A stretch of DNA of 64,000 nt. Source: Nonomuraea spiralis (GTDB lineage: Bacteria > Actinomycetota > Actinomycetes > Streptosporangiales > Streptosporangiaceae). Shown piece after piece: positions 1 to 7,475 of this stretch (positions within the stretch are counted from its first letter, which is position 1; the number at the start of each line of letters is the position of its first letter). The stretch lies in contig NZ_BMRC01000023.1 in assembly GCF_014648435.1 (NCBI RefSeq), positions 1 through 64,000 of the forward strand, given 5' to 3'. The notes beneath the pieces were generated by a model. That model searched no databases and had not been told where the DNA came from. It saw only the letters and a program-made list of their open reading frames with translations. The position numbers and the translations under genes are program-made.

Positions 1-104
1 CGTGGCCACGCGCTATGACAAACGCGCCTACATCTTCCTCGGCACCGTCACCCTGGCCGCCCTGGCTATCTGGCTCCGGACCTGATCTAAGAAACAGCTC
101 CTAG
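1..104 (+). mobile_element. 3' end of an IS5-like insertion sequence (transposase tail plus terminal repeat)
   Basis: The frame from base 2 to the TGA at 83-85 gives 27 residues beginning VATRYDKRAYIFLGTV. The RYDKRAY-F-G-V-A pattern is typical of the C-terminus of IS5-type DDE transposases. The sequence gaaacagctc at 91-100 looks like a terminal inverted repeat end and is followed at once by CTAG, a tetranucleotide compatible with the CTAG-like targets of the IS5 group. The element continues off the left edge, so its other end and intactness cannot be judged. Family assignment rests on the short peptide only. Confidence 0.6.
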
Positions 105-1294
105 CCCGCCGACCCGCGCGGCAGCGCGACGATCAGGTCCATCTCCATCACCAGCCCCGGCTTGAACAGCTTCGACACCTCGACGGTCGTGCTGGCCGGG
201 GGAGTGCCGGTGACGTACTGGTCGCGTACGTCCCTGAGTTCGAGGATGTCGTCCATGCCCGTCAGGTACGTCCTGATGAAGGCGACGTCCTGCCAGGTCG
301 CGCCCTGGTCGGCCAGGATGCGCGTGGTGACCGCGAAGATGTGTTCGGCCTGGGTCCTCAGCGAACCCGGGCCGACCACGTCCCCCTGATCGTCGAAGGC
401 GGCCTGGCCGGAGACGTAGAGCATGTCGCCGACCCGCACCGCGTGCGAGTACGCGCCGTTCGTGGCGGGGATCGTGCTCAGGTTCAGCGGCACCGCGCGC
501 CTGGCGACCGCCTCGCCGGCCCGGTCGTCGGCCCGGTCGCCGACGAACTCGGCCACGGCCGTCACGTCGCGGTCGCCCAGTCCGGCCGCCCGCGCGTCCT
601 GGAGCCGCCGCCGGGCGGCCGTGGCCATCGAGGCGCCCTCCCAGGCGGCCAGTTCCAGATCCTTGGCGGCCAGGCCGAGCGCGTACCGGGTCTCGGCCGG
701 GGGTGTGCGCAGCCGTTCGGCCACCTGGCCGACGGGGGTGCCCGCCAGCACGTCGATCAGCGTGTCCCGCTCGACGCCGTGCGCCGCCCCGTACGCCAGG
801 GTCTCGGCCACCAGCACCTGGGCGGGCACGATCGCGCTCATGACGGCGATCTTCATCGCCGCGCCCGAGCCCAGCGGCCCGGTCTCCCGTACGGTGCCGA
901 ACACCGACAGCACCTCGCGGCAGCCCGACAGCTCGCCACCGGCCAGCACCACCAGCGTGCCGTCCGCCGCCGGGCCCACGCTGCCCAGCACCGGCGCGTC
1001 GACCAGGGCCACCGTCTCCGGCAGCAGCGCGCGCAGCTCGCGCACCGCCTCCGGGCCGATCGTGGACATCTCCACCACCGTCGCACCGGGCCGCAGTCCG
1101 GGCAGCGCGGCCGTCAGCACCTCGCGCACCGCCGCCGGATCGCTGAGCATGGTGATCACCAGCTCGGCGCCGTCCACCGCCTCGGCGGCCGTCACGCCGC
1201 TCCCGCGCCGCCACGTCGTCACCTTGTGCCCGGCCTCCACGAGTCGCCGGGCCATGGGGACGCCCATGCGTCCCTGTCCAAGAAATGCAATCAC
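101..1294 (-). CDS. beta-hydroxyacid dehydrogenase (3-HIBADH-like) fused to a RidA/YjgF domain
   Basis: This 397-residue protein starts with GTG. Residues 1-160 form an NAD(P)-binding Rossmann domain with the GQGRMG loop and the family motif DAPVLGSVGPAADGTL. Residues 160-265 form the helical domain and carry the expected catalytic Lys in GSGAAMK. From residue 268 onward the protein is a full RidA/YjgF domain (SGQ, GATWQDV, TPPASTTVEV, MEMDLIVALP). RidA proteins normally hydrolyse reactive enamines/imines. The catalytic Arg of the PPAR motif is Ser here (about residue 368), so deaminase activity is doubtful. The gene is divergent from the LysR gene, which is likely its regulator. Its TAG stop coincides with the CTAG at the IS junction. 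No clear Shine-Dalgarno precedes the GTG. Domain calls are secure; the substrate is unknown. Confidence 0.85.
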   Translation of the reverse strand: MIAFLGQGRMGVPMARRLVEAGHKVTTWRRGSGVTAAEAVDGAELVITMLSDPAAVREVLTAALPGLRPGATVVEMSTIGPEAVRELRALLPETVALVDAPVLGSVGPAADGTLVVLAGGELSGCREVLSVFGTVRETGPLGSGAAMKIAVMSAIVPAQVLVAETLAYGAAHGVERDTLIDVLAGTPVGQVAERLRTPPAETRYALGLAAKDLELAAWEGASMATAARRRLQDARAAGLGDRDVTAVAEFVGDRADDRAGEAVARRAVPLNLSTIPATNGAYSHAVRVGDMLYVSGQAAFDDQGDVVGPGSLRTQAEHIFAVTTRILADQGATWQDVAFIRTYLTGMDDILELRDVRDQYVTGTPPASTTVEVSKLFKPGLVMEMDLIVALPRGSAG

Positions 1295-1352
1295 GGACCA
1301 CAGTCAACAGGGATGCGAGGTATTCCACCACCGACTAGATTGCATGGCAGCC

Positions 1353-2270
1353 ATGCGTGACACGAATGCCTTCGATCCCCAGACGCTCCGCCTCTTCGAC
1401 GAGGTGGCCAGGAGCGGTTCCTTCACGGCCGCCGCCGAGCTGCTCGGCTACACCCAGTCGGCGGTCTCCCGGCGCATCGCCGCGCTGGAACGGGCCGCCG
1501 GCGGCCCGCTGTTCGAACGCCTGGCACGCGGCGTACGCCTGACCCCCGCGGGCACGGCCCTGCACCGGCACGCCGTCGCCGTGCTCGACCGGCTGGAACG
1601 CGCGGGCGAGGAGCTGGCCGCCATCCACGGCGGCCACGGCGGCACGCTGCGCGCGGGCGCCTTCGCCACAGCGAACGTGGACCTGATGCCGTACACGCTG
1701 AAACGCTTCCTGACCCGCCATCCCGGCGTCGAACTGCGGATGACCGAGGGGCTGACGGCCCGGCTCATGGAACGCCTGCACGCCGGGGCGCTCGACGTGG
1801 CCGTGGTCAGCGACTACCCGGCCGGTCTGCCCGCCGAGGGCGCCCGGCTCGTGCCGCTGCGCGAGGACCGGCTGTTCGTCGCGCTGCCCGCCGGGCACCG
1901 GCTGGCCGCCGAGTCCGACGTGGACCTGCGCGACCTGGCCGGGGAGAGCTGGATCGAGGCCGCGCCGCGCGGCCAGCCGACGCTGCTGGTGGCCGCGGCC
2001 GCCGCCGCCGGGTTCACGCCGCGGGGCGGGCTGCGGGTGGCCGAATGGTCGGGGAAGTTCGGGTTCGTCGCCGCCGGGTTCGGGGTGACGCTGGTGCCCG
2101 AGCTCGCCGCGCGGGCCGTGCCGCCGGACCTGGTGCTCAAACCGCTGCGCGGCGCCACCCCCGTCCGTACGGTGTACGCCGCCCTTCCCGAGGTTCCGTT
2201 GCCCGCCGCGCTGGAACTCGTCGAAATGCTGGGACAATGGGAGGTATGTACGACGGATTCGCCCACTTAA
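1353..2270 (+). CDS. LysR family transcriptional regulator
   Basis: This is a 305-residue DNA-binding regulator of usual LysR length. The N-terminal winged helix-turn-helix (about residues 8-65) contains FDEVARSGSFTAAAELLGYTQSAVSRR-type sequence (cited here in parts: SGSFTAAAELLGYTQSAVSR), and the rest is the periplasmic-binding-like effector domain. It is divergent from the dehydrogenase-RidA gene across about 50 bp, the classic LysR/target arrangement, so it probably controls that gene. ATG 1353 is chosen; an in-frame ATG lies at 1344. The 3' end overlaps the start of the pabB-like gene by about 25 bp, suggesting coupled translation into folate genes. The effector is not predictable from sequence. 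Confidence 0.88.
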   Translation: MRDTNAFDPQTLRLFDEVARSGSFTAAAELLGYTQSAVSRRIAALERAAGGPLFERLARGVRLTPAGTALHRHAVAVLDRLERAGEELAAIHGGHGGTLRAGAFATANVDLMPYTLKRFLTRHPGVELRMTEGLTARLMERLHAGALDVAVVSDYPAGLPAEGARLVPLREDRLFVALPAGHRLAAESDVDLRDLAGESWIEAAPRGQPTLLVAAAAAAGFTPRGGLRVAEWSGKFGFVAAGFGVTLVPELAARAVPPDLVLKPLRGATPVRTVYAALPEVPLPAALELVEMLGQWEVCTTDSPT

Positions 2271-3250
2271 ACGGTCTTCTCGCCACGGAACTCCGTGACG
2301 TGACGACCGACCTGGCCGTGCTCGACGGCGAGGGCTGGTGGGCTGTCGTCGTCGACTACGAGGGCAAGGTGACCTGCGCCCGCTTCGACCGCGTACGCCC
2401 GGCCCCCCTGCCCGAACCCAGGGCCAGTTGGCACGGTCCACATCCCGGCGAGTGGCACACCTCGCTCGACCGCGCCGCCTACGAACGCGGCGTGCGCGCG
2501 ATCCGCGACCACATCGAGCGGGGTGAGGTCTACCAGGCCAACCTCTGCCGCGTCCTGAGCGCGCCCGTCCCGCCCGGCGCCGACCCGCTCGCGCTGGCCG
2601 CCCGGCTGGCCGAGGGCAACCCGGCCCCGTACGCGGCCGTCATCGACGTGCCGGGGCTGAGCGTGGTGTCGGCCTCGCCCGAGCTCTACCTGTCGCGCGA
2701 CGGCGACGTCGTGGAGTCGGGCCCGATCAAGGGCACCGGCGTGACCGCCGCCGACCTGCTGGAGAAGGACTACGCCGAGAACGTCATGATCGTCGACCTG
2801 GTCCGCAACGACCTGGGCAGGGTCGCCGCGGTCGGCTCGGTCGAGGTGCCCTCCTTGTGCGCGGTCGAGGAACATCCCGGCCTCGTCCACCTCGTCTCCA
2901 CCGTACGGGCCAGGCTCGCGCCGGGGGCGGGCTGGCCGGAGCTGTTCGCCGCCACTTTTCCGCCCGGGTCTGTCACGGGCGCGCCCAAGTCGTCCGCCCT
3001 GCGCATCATCAATGAGCTCGAACCGGTACCCCGGGGGCCCTACTGTGGTGCGGTGGGCTGGGTCGACGCCGACCGGGGCAGGGCGGCTCTGGCCGTGGGC
3101 ATCAGAACATTCTGGATCTCGGCAGGTGAGATCCGCTTCGGCACCGGCGCGGGCATCACGTGGGGCAGCGACCCCGAACGTGAATGGCTGGAGACCGAGC
3201 TGAAGGCATCCAGACTCATCTCACTGGCATCTTCAGGAGGAAATCGATGA
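2246..3250 (+). CDS. pabB: aminodeoxychorismate synthase component I (chorismate-binding, short form)
   Basis: The product aminates chorismate to 4-amino-4-deoxychorismate on the way to p-aminobenzoate and folate. The 334 residues cover only the chorismate-binding catalytic half; the N-terminal domain of full PabB/TrpE proteins is absent. Diagnostic pieces are PELYL, GPIKGTG (about residue 160, with the Lys that marks PabB rather than TrpE, which has PIAGT), DLVRNDLGR and FPPGSVTGAPKSSALRI. No glutamine amidotransferase (PabA) gene lies nearby. The start overlaps the lysR stop. ATG 2246 is taken; ATG 2237 in the same frame is equally possible because a GGGAGG lies between them at an awkward spacing. 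The gene ends in an ATGA overlap with pabC. Confidence 0.85.
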   Translation: MYDGFAHLNGLLATELRDVTTDLAVLDGEGWWAVVVDYEGKVTCARFDRVRPAPLPEPRASWHGPHPGEWHTSLDRAAYERGVRAIRDHIERGEVYQANLCRVLSAPVPPGADPLALAARLAEGNPAPYAAVIDVPGLSVVSASPELYLSRDGDVVESGPIKGTGVTAADLLEKDYAENVMIVDLVRNDLGRVAAVGSVEVPSLCAVEEHPGLVHLVSTVRARLAPGAGWPELFAATFPPGSVTGAPKSSALRIINELEPVPRGPYCGAVGWVDADRGRAALAVGIRTFWISAGEIRFGTGAGITWGSDPEREWLETELKASRLISLASSGGNR

Positions 3251-4077
3251 ACATCCCTGTCTGGGTCAACGGAGAGCTGATCGACCCCGCGCAGGCCACC
3301 GTCTCGGTGTTCGACCACGGGCTCATGGTCGGCGACGGCGTCTTCGAGACGATCAAGATCGTCGACGGCGAGTCGTTCGCGCTCACCCGGCACCTCGACC
3401 GGCTCACGCTCTCGGCCCAGCGCATGGACCTGCCCGAGCCCGACGTCGAGGCGATCGCGGAAGGCGTCGCCAAGTGCCTGGCGGCCGCCCCCGCCTGGAC
3501 GCTCGGCCGCATCCGCATCACCTACACCAGCGGCCCGGGCCCGCTCGGCTCCGACCGCGGCGACCAGGGCACCACCTCGATCGTCATCGTCGACGAGCAG
3601 AAGCCGTTCCCCGACACCGCGAACGTGGCCGTCGTCCCCTGGCCGCGCAACGAGCGCGGCGCGCTGTCCGGCGTCAAGAGCACCTCCTACGGCGACAACG
3701 CCAAGGCCCTCCTGCACGCCAAGAGGCAGGGCGCCGGCGAGGCGATCTTCGGCAACCTCGCGGGCGACCTGTGCGAGGGCACCGGCTCCAACATCTTCAT
3801 CGTGCGCGACGGCCGCCTGATCACCCCCACGCTCGCCTCCGGCTGCCTGGCCGGCGTCACCCGCGCGCTGGTGCTCGAATGGTGCGGCGGCGAGGAGACC
3901 GACGTGCCGCTGCAGGCCCTCTACGAGGCCGAGGAGGCCTTCCTCACCTCCACCACCCGCGACATCCAGCCGATCGGCCTCGTCGACGGGACCGCGCTGC
4001 CCACAGCCCCCGGCCCGATCACCGCCAAGGCCATGCGGATCTTCGCCGAGCGCGCCGCCGCCGACCTCAACCCGTGA
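3247..4077 (+). CDS. pabC: class IV aminotransferase, probable aminodeoxychorismate lyase
   Basis: This 276-residue fold-type IV PLP enzyme probably cleaves aminodeoxychorismate to p-aminobenzoate and pyruvate. The signature region is KSTSYGDNAKALLHAK, with the PLP-binding Lys near residue 144, followed by EGTGSNIFIV and GVTRALVLEW. The N-terminus VWVNGELID with DHGLMVGDGVFETI is typical of the family. The start ATG overlaps the pabB stop (ATGA) and has a strong aggagg at 3235-3240. The pairing with pabB supports lyase function over D-amino acid or branched-chain aminotransferase activity, which the family also includes. Confidence 0.82.
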   Translation: MNIPVWVNGELIDPAQATVSVFDHGLMVGDGVFETIKIVDGESFALTRHLDRLTLSAQRMDLPEPDVEAIAEGVAKCLAAAPAWTLGRIRITYTSGPGPLGSDRGDQGTTSIVIVDEQKPFPDTANVAVVPWPRNERGALSGVKSTSYGDNAKALLHAKRQGAGEAIFGNLAGDLCEGTGSNIFIVRDGRLITPTLASGCLAGVTRALVLEWCGGEETDVPLQALYEAEEAFLTSTTRDIQPIGLVDGTALPTAPGPITAKAMRIFAERAAADLNP

Positions 4078-4086
4078 CCCGCTGAC

Positions 4087-4117
4087 CACGTGCCCCGCCT
4101 TTCCGGCGGGGCGCGTG
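4087..4117. terminator. bidirectional hairpin between convergent genes
   Basis: A 13-bp stem (4087-4099 with 4105-4117, one T-G wobble) closes a 5-base loop between the pabC stop and the stop of the LVIVD-repeat gene. There is no long T run, which is usual in high-GC actinobacteria. Confidence 0.75.
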
Positions 4118-4124
4118 GCCGGAC

Positions 4125-5519
4125 TCAGTACGACTTCTGCGTCTGGACGTTGAAGTCGTCCATCTTGACCTGCTTGGCCGGGTCGGTGATCGGGTCGTCG
4201 ATGCGCAGCACGTCCAGGCCCTCGCGGATGTCGCTGGAGTAGATGTAGCCGTTGTAGTAGTAGGCCGACCAGGAGCCCGCCACACCGCCGTCCGGGAACG
4301 GGCGGCGTTCGAAGAAGCCGATCTCCTTGGGGGCGGCCGAGTCGGTGAAGTCCCAGATCGACACGCCGCCCTGGTACCACGACTGGACCATGACGTCGCG
4401 GCCCTTCACCGGGACGAGCGAGCCGTTGTGGGCCACGCAGTTCTCGTCCTTCTCCTGGTCGCGCGGGATCTTGAAGTAGCCGCGGCGCTCCAGCTTGCCG
4501 TTCACCAGGTCGTACACCGCGTCGGCGCCCTTGGTGCGCGGCGTGTTCGCGTCACAGGTGGCCTGCCCGCCGCCGCCCAGTTCGTCACCGAACACGACCT
4601 TCGTCGCGTCGTTGTTGAACGTCGCCGAATGCCAGATCTGGAAGTTCTCGGTGTCCCGGATCTGCTGGATCACCCGGGGATTGACCGGGTCGGAGATGTC
4701 GAGCAGCACGCCGTCGCCGAAGCAGGCCGCAGCCGCGAGCTTCTTCTCCGGGTAGGCGGTGATGTCGTGGCAGCCCGCGAACATCTCGGTGTTCTGGTGC
4801 TGCGGGAAGATGTCCGGCTGGGCCACGACCTTGGCGGACTTGGGGTCGTCGAGCGGGATCTCCACGATCTGGATGTTCTGGTGCGGCGGCCGGCACGTGC
4901 TGGAGTCCGGCTCCGGGCCGGGGGAGGAGACGTACACATAGAGCTTGCCGTCGGCGGGCACCATCGTGTGCGTGTGGGACCCGCACTCGGTACGCACCGC
5001 GCCCAGGTAGCGCGGGCTCTTCTTGTCGCTGATGTCGAACAGCCGCAGGCCCTCCCAGGTGCGGGCGCTGTCACCGGAGTCGCAGCCCTCGCCGTCGCGC
5101 GGCTCGTCGATCGACAGGATCAGCAGGTCGCCGTGCACGCTGACGTCGTTCTGCTGCGCCGGGCAGGACACCTGGCTCACGGTCTTCGGATGCTCCGGGT
5201 CGCTGATGTCGTAGATCACGAACCCGGCGAAGTTGCCCACGAACGCGTAGTCGCCCTGGAAGGCCAGATCGGTGTTGAAGTTGTCGCCCCCGGCGAACGG
5301 GCCGGAGCGCGGGATGTTGGCCACGTGCTTGACGTTGGGGCTGGTCAGTACGTCACCCGAGCCCGAGACCGTGCCGGACGCCGTGCCTGACGCCGTTTCG
5401 CTCTCCTGCGAGGAGGTTGTCCCCGGATCCGCGGCCGAGGGTGGTTCCGCCGCGCACGCCGACGCCAGCAACAGCACCGCGCACAACACCGCTCCGCGCA
5501 ACTTGGCGAAGATCAACAC
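4125..5519 (-). CDS. LVIVD-repeat secreted lipoprotein
   Basis: The 464-residue product has a hydrophobic signal segment and the lipobox LASAC near residue 22, so it should be anchored to the outer face of the membrane. A Ser/Thr/Glu-rich linker (about 25-60) precedes repeats of the LVIVD type, seen as GFVIYDISDPEHPKT, LRLFDISDKKSPRYLG, LLDISDPVNPRVI and VSIWDFTDSAAPKEIG, which predict a beta-propeller. His- and Cys-containing stretches (SHTHTMV, FPQHQNTEM) recur between repeats. The molecular role of this family is unknown. It is divergent from the DUF305 lipoprotein with only about 35 bp between them. Confidence 0.85.
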   Translation of the reverse strand: MLIFAKLRGAVLCAVLLLASACAAEPPSAADPGTTSSQESETASGTASGTVSGSGDVLTSPNVKHVANIPRSGPFAGGDNFNTDLAFQGDYAFVGNFAGFVIYDISDPEHPKTVSQVSCPAQQNDVSVHGDLLILSIDEPRDGEGCDSGDSARTWEGLRLFDISDKKSPRYLGAVRTECGSHTHTMVPADGKLYVYVSSPGPEPDSSTCRPPHQNIQIVEIPLDDPKSAKVVAQPDIFPQHQNTEMFAGCHDITAYPEKKLAAAACFGDGVLLDISDPVNPRVIQQIRDTENFQIWHSATFNNDATKVVFGDELGGGGQATCDANTPRTKGADAVYDLVNGKLERRGYFKIPRDQEKDENCVAHNGSLVPVKGRDVMVQSWYQGGVSIWDFTDSAAPKEIGFFERRPFPDGGVAGSWSAYYYNGYIYSSDIREGLDVLRIDDPITDPAKQVKMDDFNVQTQKSY

Positions 5520-5556
5520 GCGTCCCCTTTATCTCTCGTGGCTCACTATGGAAGCT

Positions 5557-6234
5557 ATGCCAGCACGTTGGTGGCCGCGTACGGTCTTCATCACAGTTGT
5601 GATGACATTTGCGCTTACGGCCTGCTCCGATCCGTCCGACCCTTCCGGGCCGTCCGTCAGGGACGTCCCGGTCGTCGGGACGGACGCCCCCGTGCTGGTG
5701 CCCGGCAGCCCCGGGGCCCCCGGCCGTACGGCGACGCCCGGGGAACGTGTCGGCCCGAGCCCGGCCCCGACCGTCGCCGCCGACGTACGCTTCGCCGAGG
5801 CGATGATCCCGCACCACCGGCAGGCGCTGGAGATGACCTCCATGGTCGAGGCGCGTACGACCACCCCGGTCATCCGCGCCTTCGCCCGCTCGATCACCGC
5901 CGCCCAGACCCCCGAGATCAGGGCCATGACCACCTGGCTCGCCGAACTCGGCCGCCCCGCCCCCGCCGCGCACGCCCACGACGCGGCGGCCGCCGGCTAC
6001 GGGATGGCCTCGGAGCAGGAGCTGAACGCGCTCCGGTCGGCCAAGGGCGGCGACTTCGACCGGATGTTCCTGCGCCTGATGACCCGCCACCACCAGGGGG
6101 CGGTGAAAATGGCGGGGGAGGAGCTGGCGGGCGGCCGCGACTACCGCATGCGCCTGCTGGCCAGAGACGTCTATTCCGGCCAGAGCATCGAGATCGGACG
6201 CATGCGCCAGGCCCTGGACGCGCTCCCGTCCTGA
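5557..6234 (+). CDS. DUF305 family lipoprotein
   Basis: This 225-residue protein has a signal peptide ending in the lipobox LTAC, a Pro/Gly-rich linker and a DUF305 domain. The two hallmark HH segments are present: AEAMIPHHRQALEM (about residue 85) and LMTRHHQGAVKMA (about residue 175). The His/Met pattern resembles ferritin-like four-helix metal-binding folds, and related proteins are often linked to copper or other metals; that role is inference. ATG 5557 gives the more usual signal peptide length; an in-frame ATG lies at 5548. Confidence 0.85.
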   Translation: MPARWWPRTVFITVVMTFALTACSDPSDPSGPSVRDVPVVGTDAPVLVPGSPGAPGRTATPGERVGPSPAPTVAADVRFAEAMIPHHRQALEMTSMVEARTTTPVIRAFARSITAAQTPEIRAMTTWLAELGRPAPAAHAHDAAAAGYGMASEQELNALRSAKGGDFDRMFLRLMTRHHQGAVKMAGEELAGGRDYRMRLLARDVYSGQSIEIGRMRQALDALPS

Positions 6235-6241
6235 CGCATGA

Positions 6242-6277
6242 CGAAGCCCCGGCGCCGGGGTGGACGCCGAGGCTTCG
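6242..6277. terminator. hairpin between convergent DUF305 and ssgB-like genes
   Basis: CGAAGCC at 6242-6248 pairs with GGCTTCG at 6271-6277. An alternative internal perfect palindrome CCCCGGCGCCGGGG lies at 6247-6260. It sits between two convergent stops and probably ends both transcripts. Confidence 0.6.
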
Positions 6278-6288
6278 GACAAGCGCGA

Positions 6289-6705
6289 TCAGGACGGCCA
6301 GAGCATGTTCGTCAGCTCGGCGTCCAGGTCCATGTAGTCGGTCTCGCGCCCCGCCGGCACCTTCTCGTACGTACGGTGCAGGAACTCCGTCAGGGGAGCC
6401 AGCGGCACTTCGAAGAGCGCCTGCCCGAACGGTGAGGTGAGGCTGATGTGCAGGGTGCGCTCGCCGTCGGCGCGTGCGGGCCACACCTGCACGTCGCCGT
6501 CGCCGACCCGCCGCACGATGCCTACGGTCAGCAGTTCACGAGCAAAGATCCACTCGACCGGCTCGTCGTTCCCTACGTGGAAGGCCATGCGGATGGCGTA
6601 CGGATCGTCGGCTGTGTAGCTCAGTCCGGCGAGCAGGGGGACGGTAGTACGGTCGGGGACCACTAGCCGAAGGCCAAGCTCGGCGGAGACGGTGGTGCTG
6701 TTCAT
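6289..6705 (-). CDS. ssgB: SsgA/SsgB family sporulation and cell division protein
   Basis: This is a 138-residue SsgA-like protein. In streptomycetes SsgB places FtsZ at sporulation septa. The sequence matches the family along its length: VSAELGLRLVVPD, AGLSYTADDPYAIRMAF, VEWIFARELL, DVQVWPARADG and a C-terminal DLDAEL. The ATG at 6705 (MNSTTVSAEL) matches the usual family N-terminus; the frame stays open to 6837 but that extension has no family counterpart. The gene stands alone, with a long upstream region. Presence of this family indicates a sporulating, mycelial type actinomycete. Confidence 0.88.
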   Translation of the reverse strand: MNSTTVSAELGLRLVVPDRTTVPLLAGLSYTADDPYAIRMAFHVGNDEPVEWIFARELLTVGIVRRVGDGDVQVWPARADGERTLHISLTSPFGQALFEVPLAPLTEFLHRTYEKVPAGRETDYMDLDAELTNMLWPS

Positions 6706-7157
6706 CGTCAGCCAAACCTTTTCGTCGTAGGTCCCCTCTTCGGGGCTTTCACTGCTCTGACGGACTTCGTCCTGAGCTATGACGCGGAACGAAGAAACCT
6801 GTAGGAAAGATTCCGCCTCAAGGGCCTTCTGTAACACACATCACAGCTGGACATTTAGGCATCTACCTGGCTAAACGGCATCAATCGGGTCGTATTTGCG
6901 AGGGTTTTGCTGTTGTAGAGCCTGCCCCGGCTGACGTGACCAAGAACGTTTCTACCCGAAAAGATCGCGATCGGTGCCTTCCGGAACACGACGATGGTAT
7001 GCCACCGACCCGCCATGCCGGTGGGCAACCGCCGCCTTTCGCACGAATCCCTCCCAGCCGGAGCTCCCGAAGATCACCCCGCGAGGCTCCGTTTCGCCAG
7101 CACCCCCCAGAGTGCGGTATGGTTTTCCCCGTCAGCACCGCAAGGCGCCGACAGGGC
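6706..7157. other. 452-bp intergenic region upstream of ssgB-like gene and tRNA-Val
   Basis: No convincing gene is seen. It must hold the ssgB-like promoter (minus strand) and the tRNA promoter (plus strand). A weak -10-like TATGGT at 7118-7123 lies about 35 bp before the tRNA, without a good -35. The overall base composition is a little less GC-rich near 6840-6960 than in the neighbouring genes. Confidence 0.5.
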
Positions 7158-7232
7158 GGGCGATTAGCTCAGCGGGAGAGCGCTTCGTTCACACCGAAGA
7201 GGTCACTGGTTCGATCCCAGTATCGCCCACCA
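7158..7232 (+). tRNA. tRNA-Val (anticodon CAC)
   Basis: The acceptor arm GGGCGAT (7158-7164) pairs with ATCGCCC (7222-7228). A D-arm with TAGCTCAGCGGGAGAGC, an anticodon stem CTTCG/CGAAG around loop TTCACAC (anticodon CAC), a T-arm with GGTTCGATCC and an encoded CCA (7230-7232) are all present. The tRNA is followed directly by a strong terminator. Confidence 0.97.
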
Positions 7233-7237
7233 CGGTC

Positions 7238-7272
7238 AAGGGCCACATCCCAATACGGGAAGTGGCCCTTTT
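7238..7272 (+). terminator. intrinsic terminator of tRNA-Val
   Basis: The stem AAGGGCCAC (7238-7246) pairs with GTGGCCCTT (7262-7270) and runs into a short TTTT tract. It begins 6 bases after the tRNA CCA end. Confidence 0.88.
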
Positions 7273-7286
7273 GATCTTTAGGGAGA

Positions 7287-7475
7287 CTAACTGAGTGACT
7301 GTCCCGCTTCGGGGGGCGTCACCAGGAAGTGTCTGTCCATGCAGTCGCGGCTTGTTCTGAATGACGGTGGGGTCACCGTCTGTGGGTCGTAGTGAATGCG
7401 ATGCTGTGCCCGCATCTCCGGCGTCCAGTCGATGCCGATCGGGCCGGCCTGGGTGATCATCCGGTGGAGTTCGGC
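7287..7475 (-). pseudogene. possible C-terminal coding fragment, unidentified
   Basis: On the minus strand a frame ending at the TAG in 7287-7289 is open and reads AELHRMITQAGPIGIDWTPE and then MRAQHRIHYDPQTVTPPSF. Composition and codon use look like real protein, and the first half is G/C-rich at third positions. There is no start or ribosome binding site, and beyond about 7475 the same bases match the hydrolase remnant on the other strand. I do not recognise the family. It looks like the tail of a truncated gene in a decayed region behind the tRNA. Confidence 0.35.

Noticed and set aside
6881..7138. 85-residue minus-strand frame upstream of the tRNA
   Set aside because: Composition and codon use are not protein-like, and it has no ribosome binding site or family similarity.
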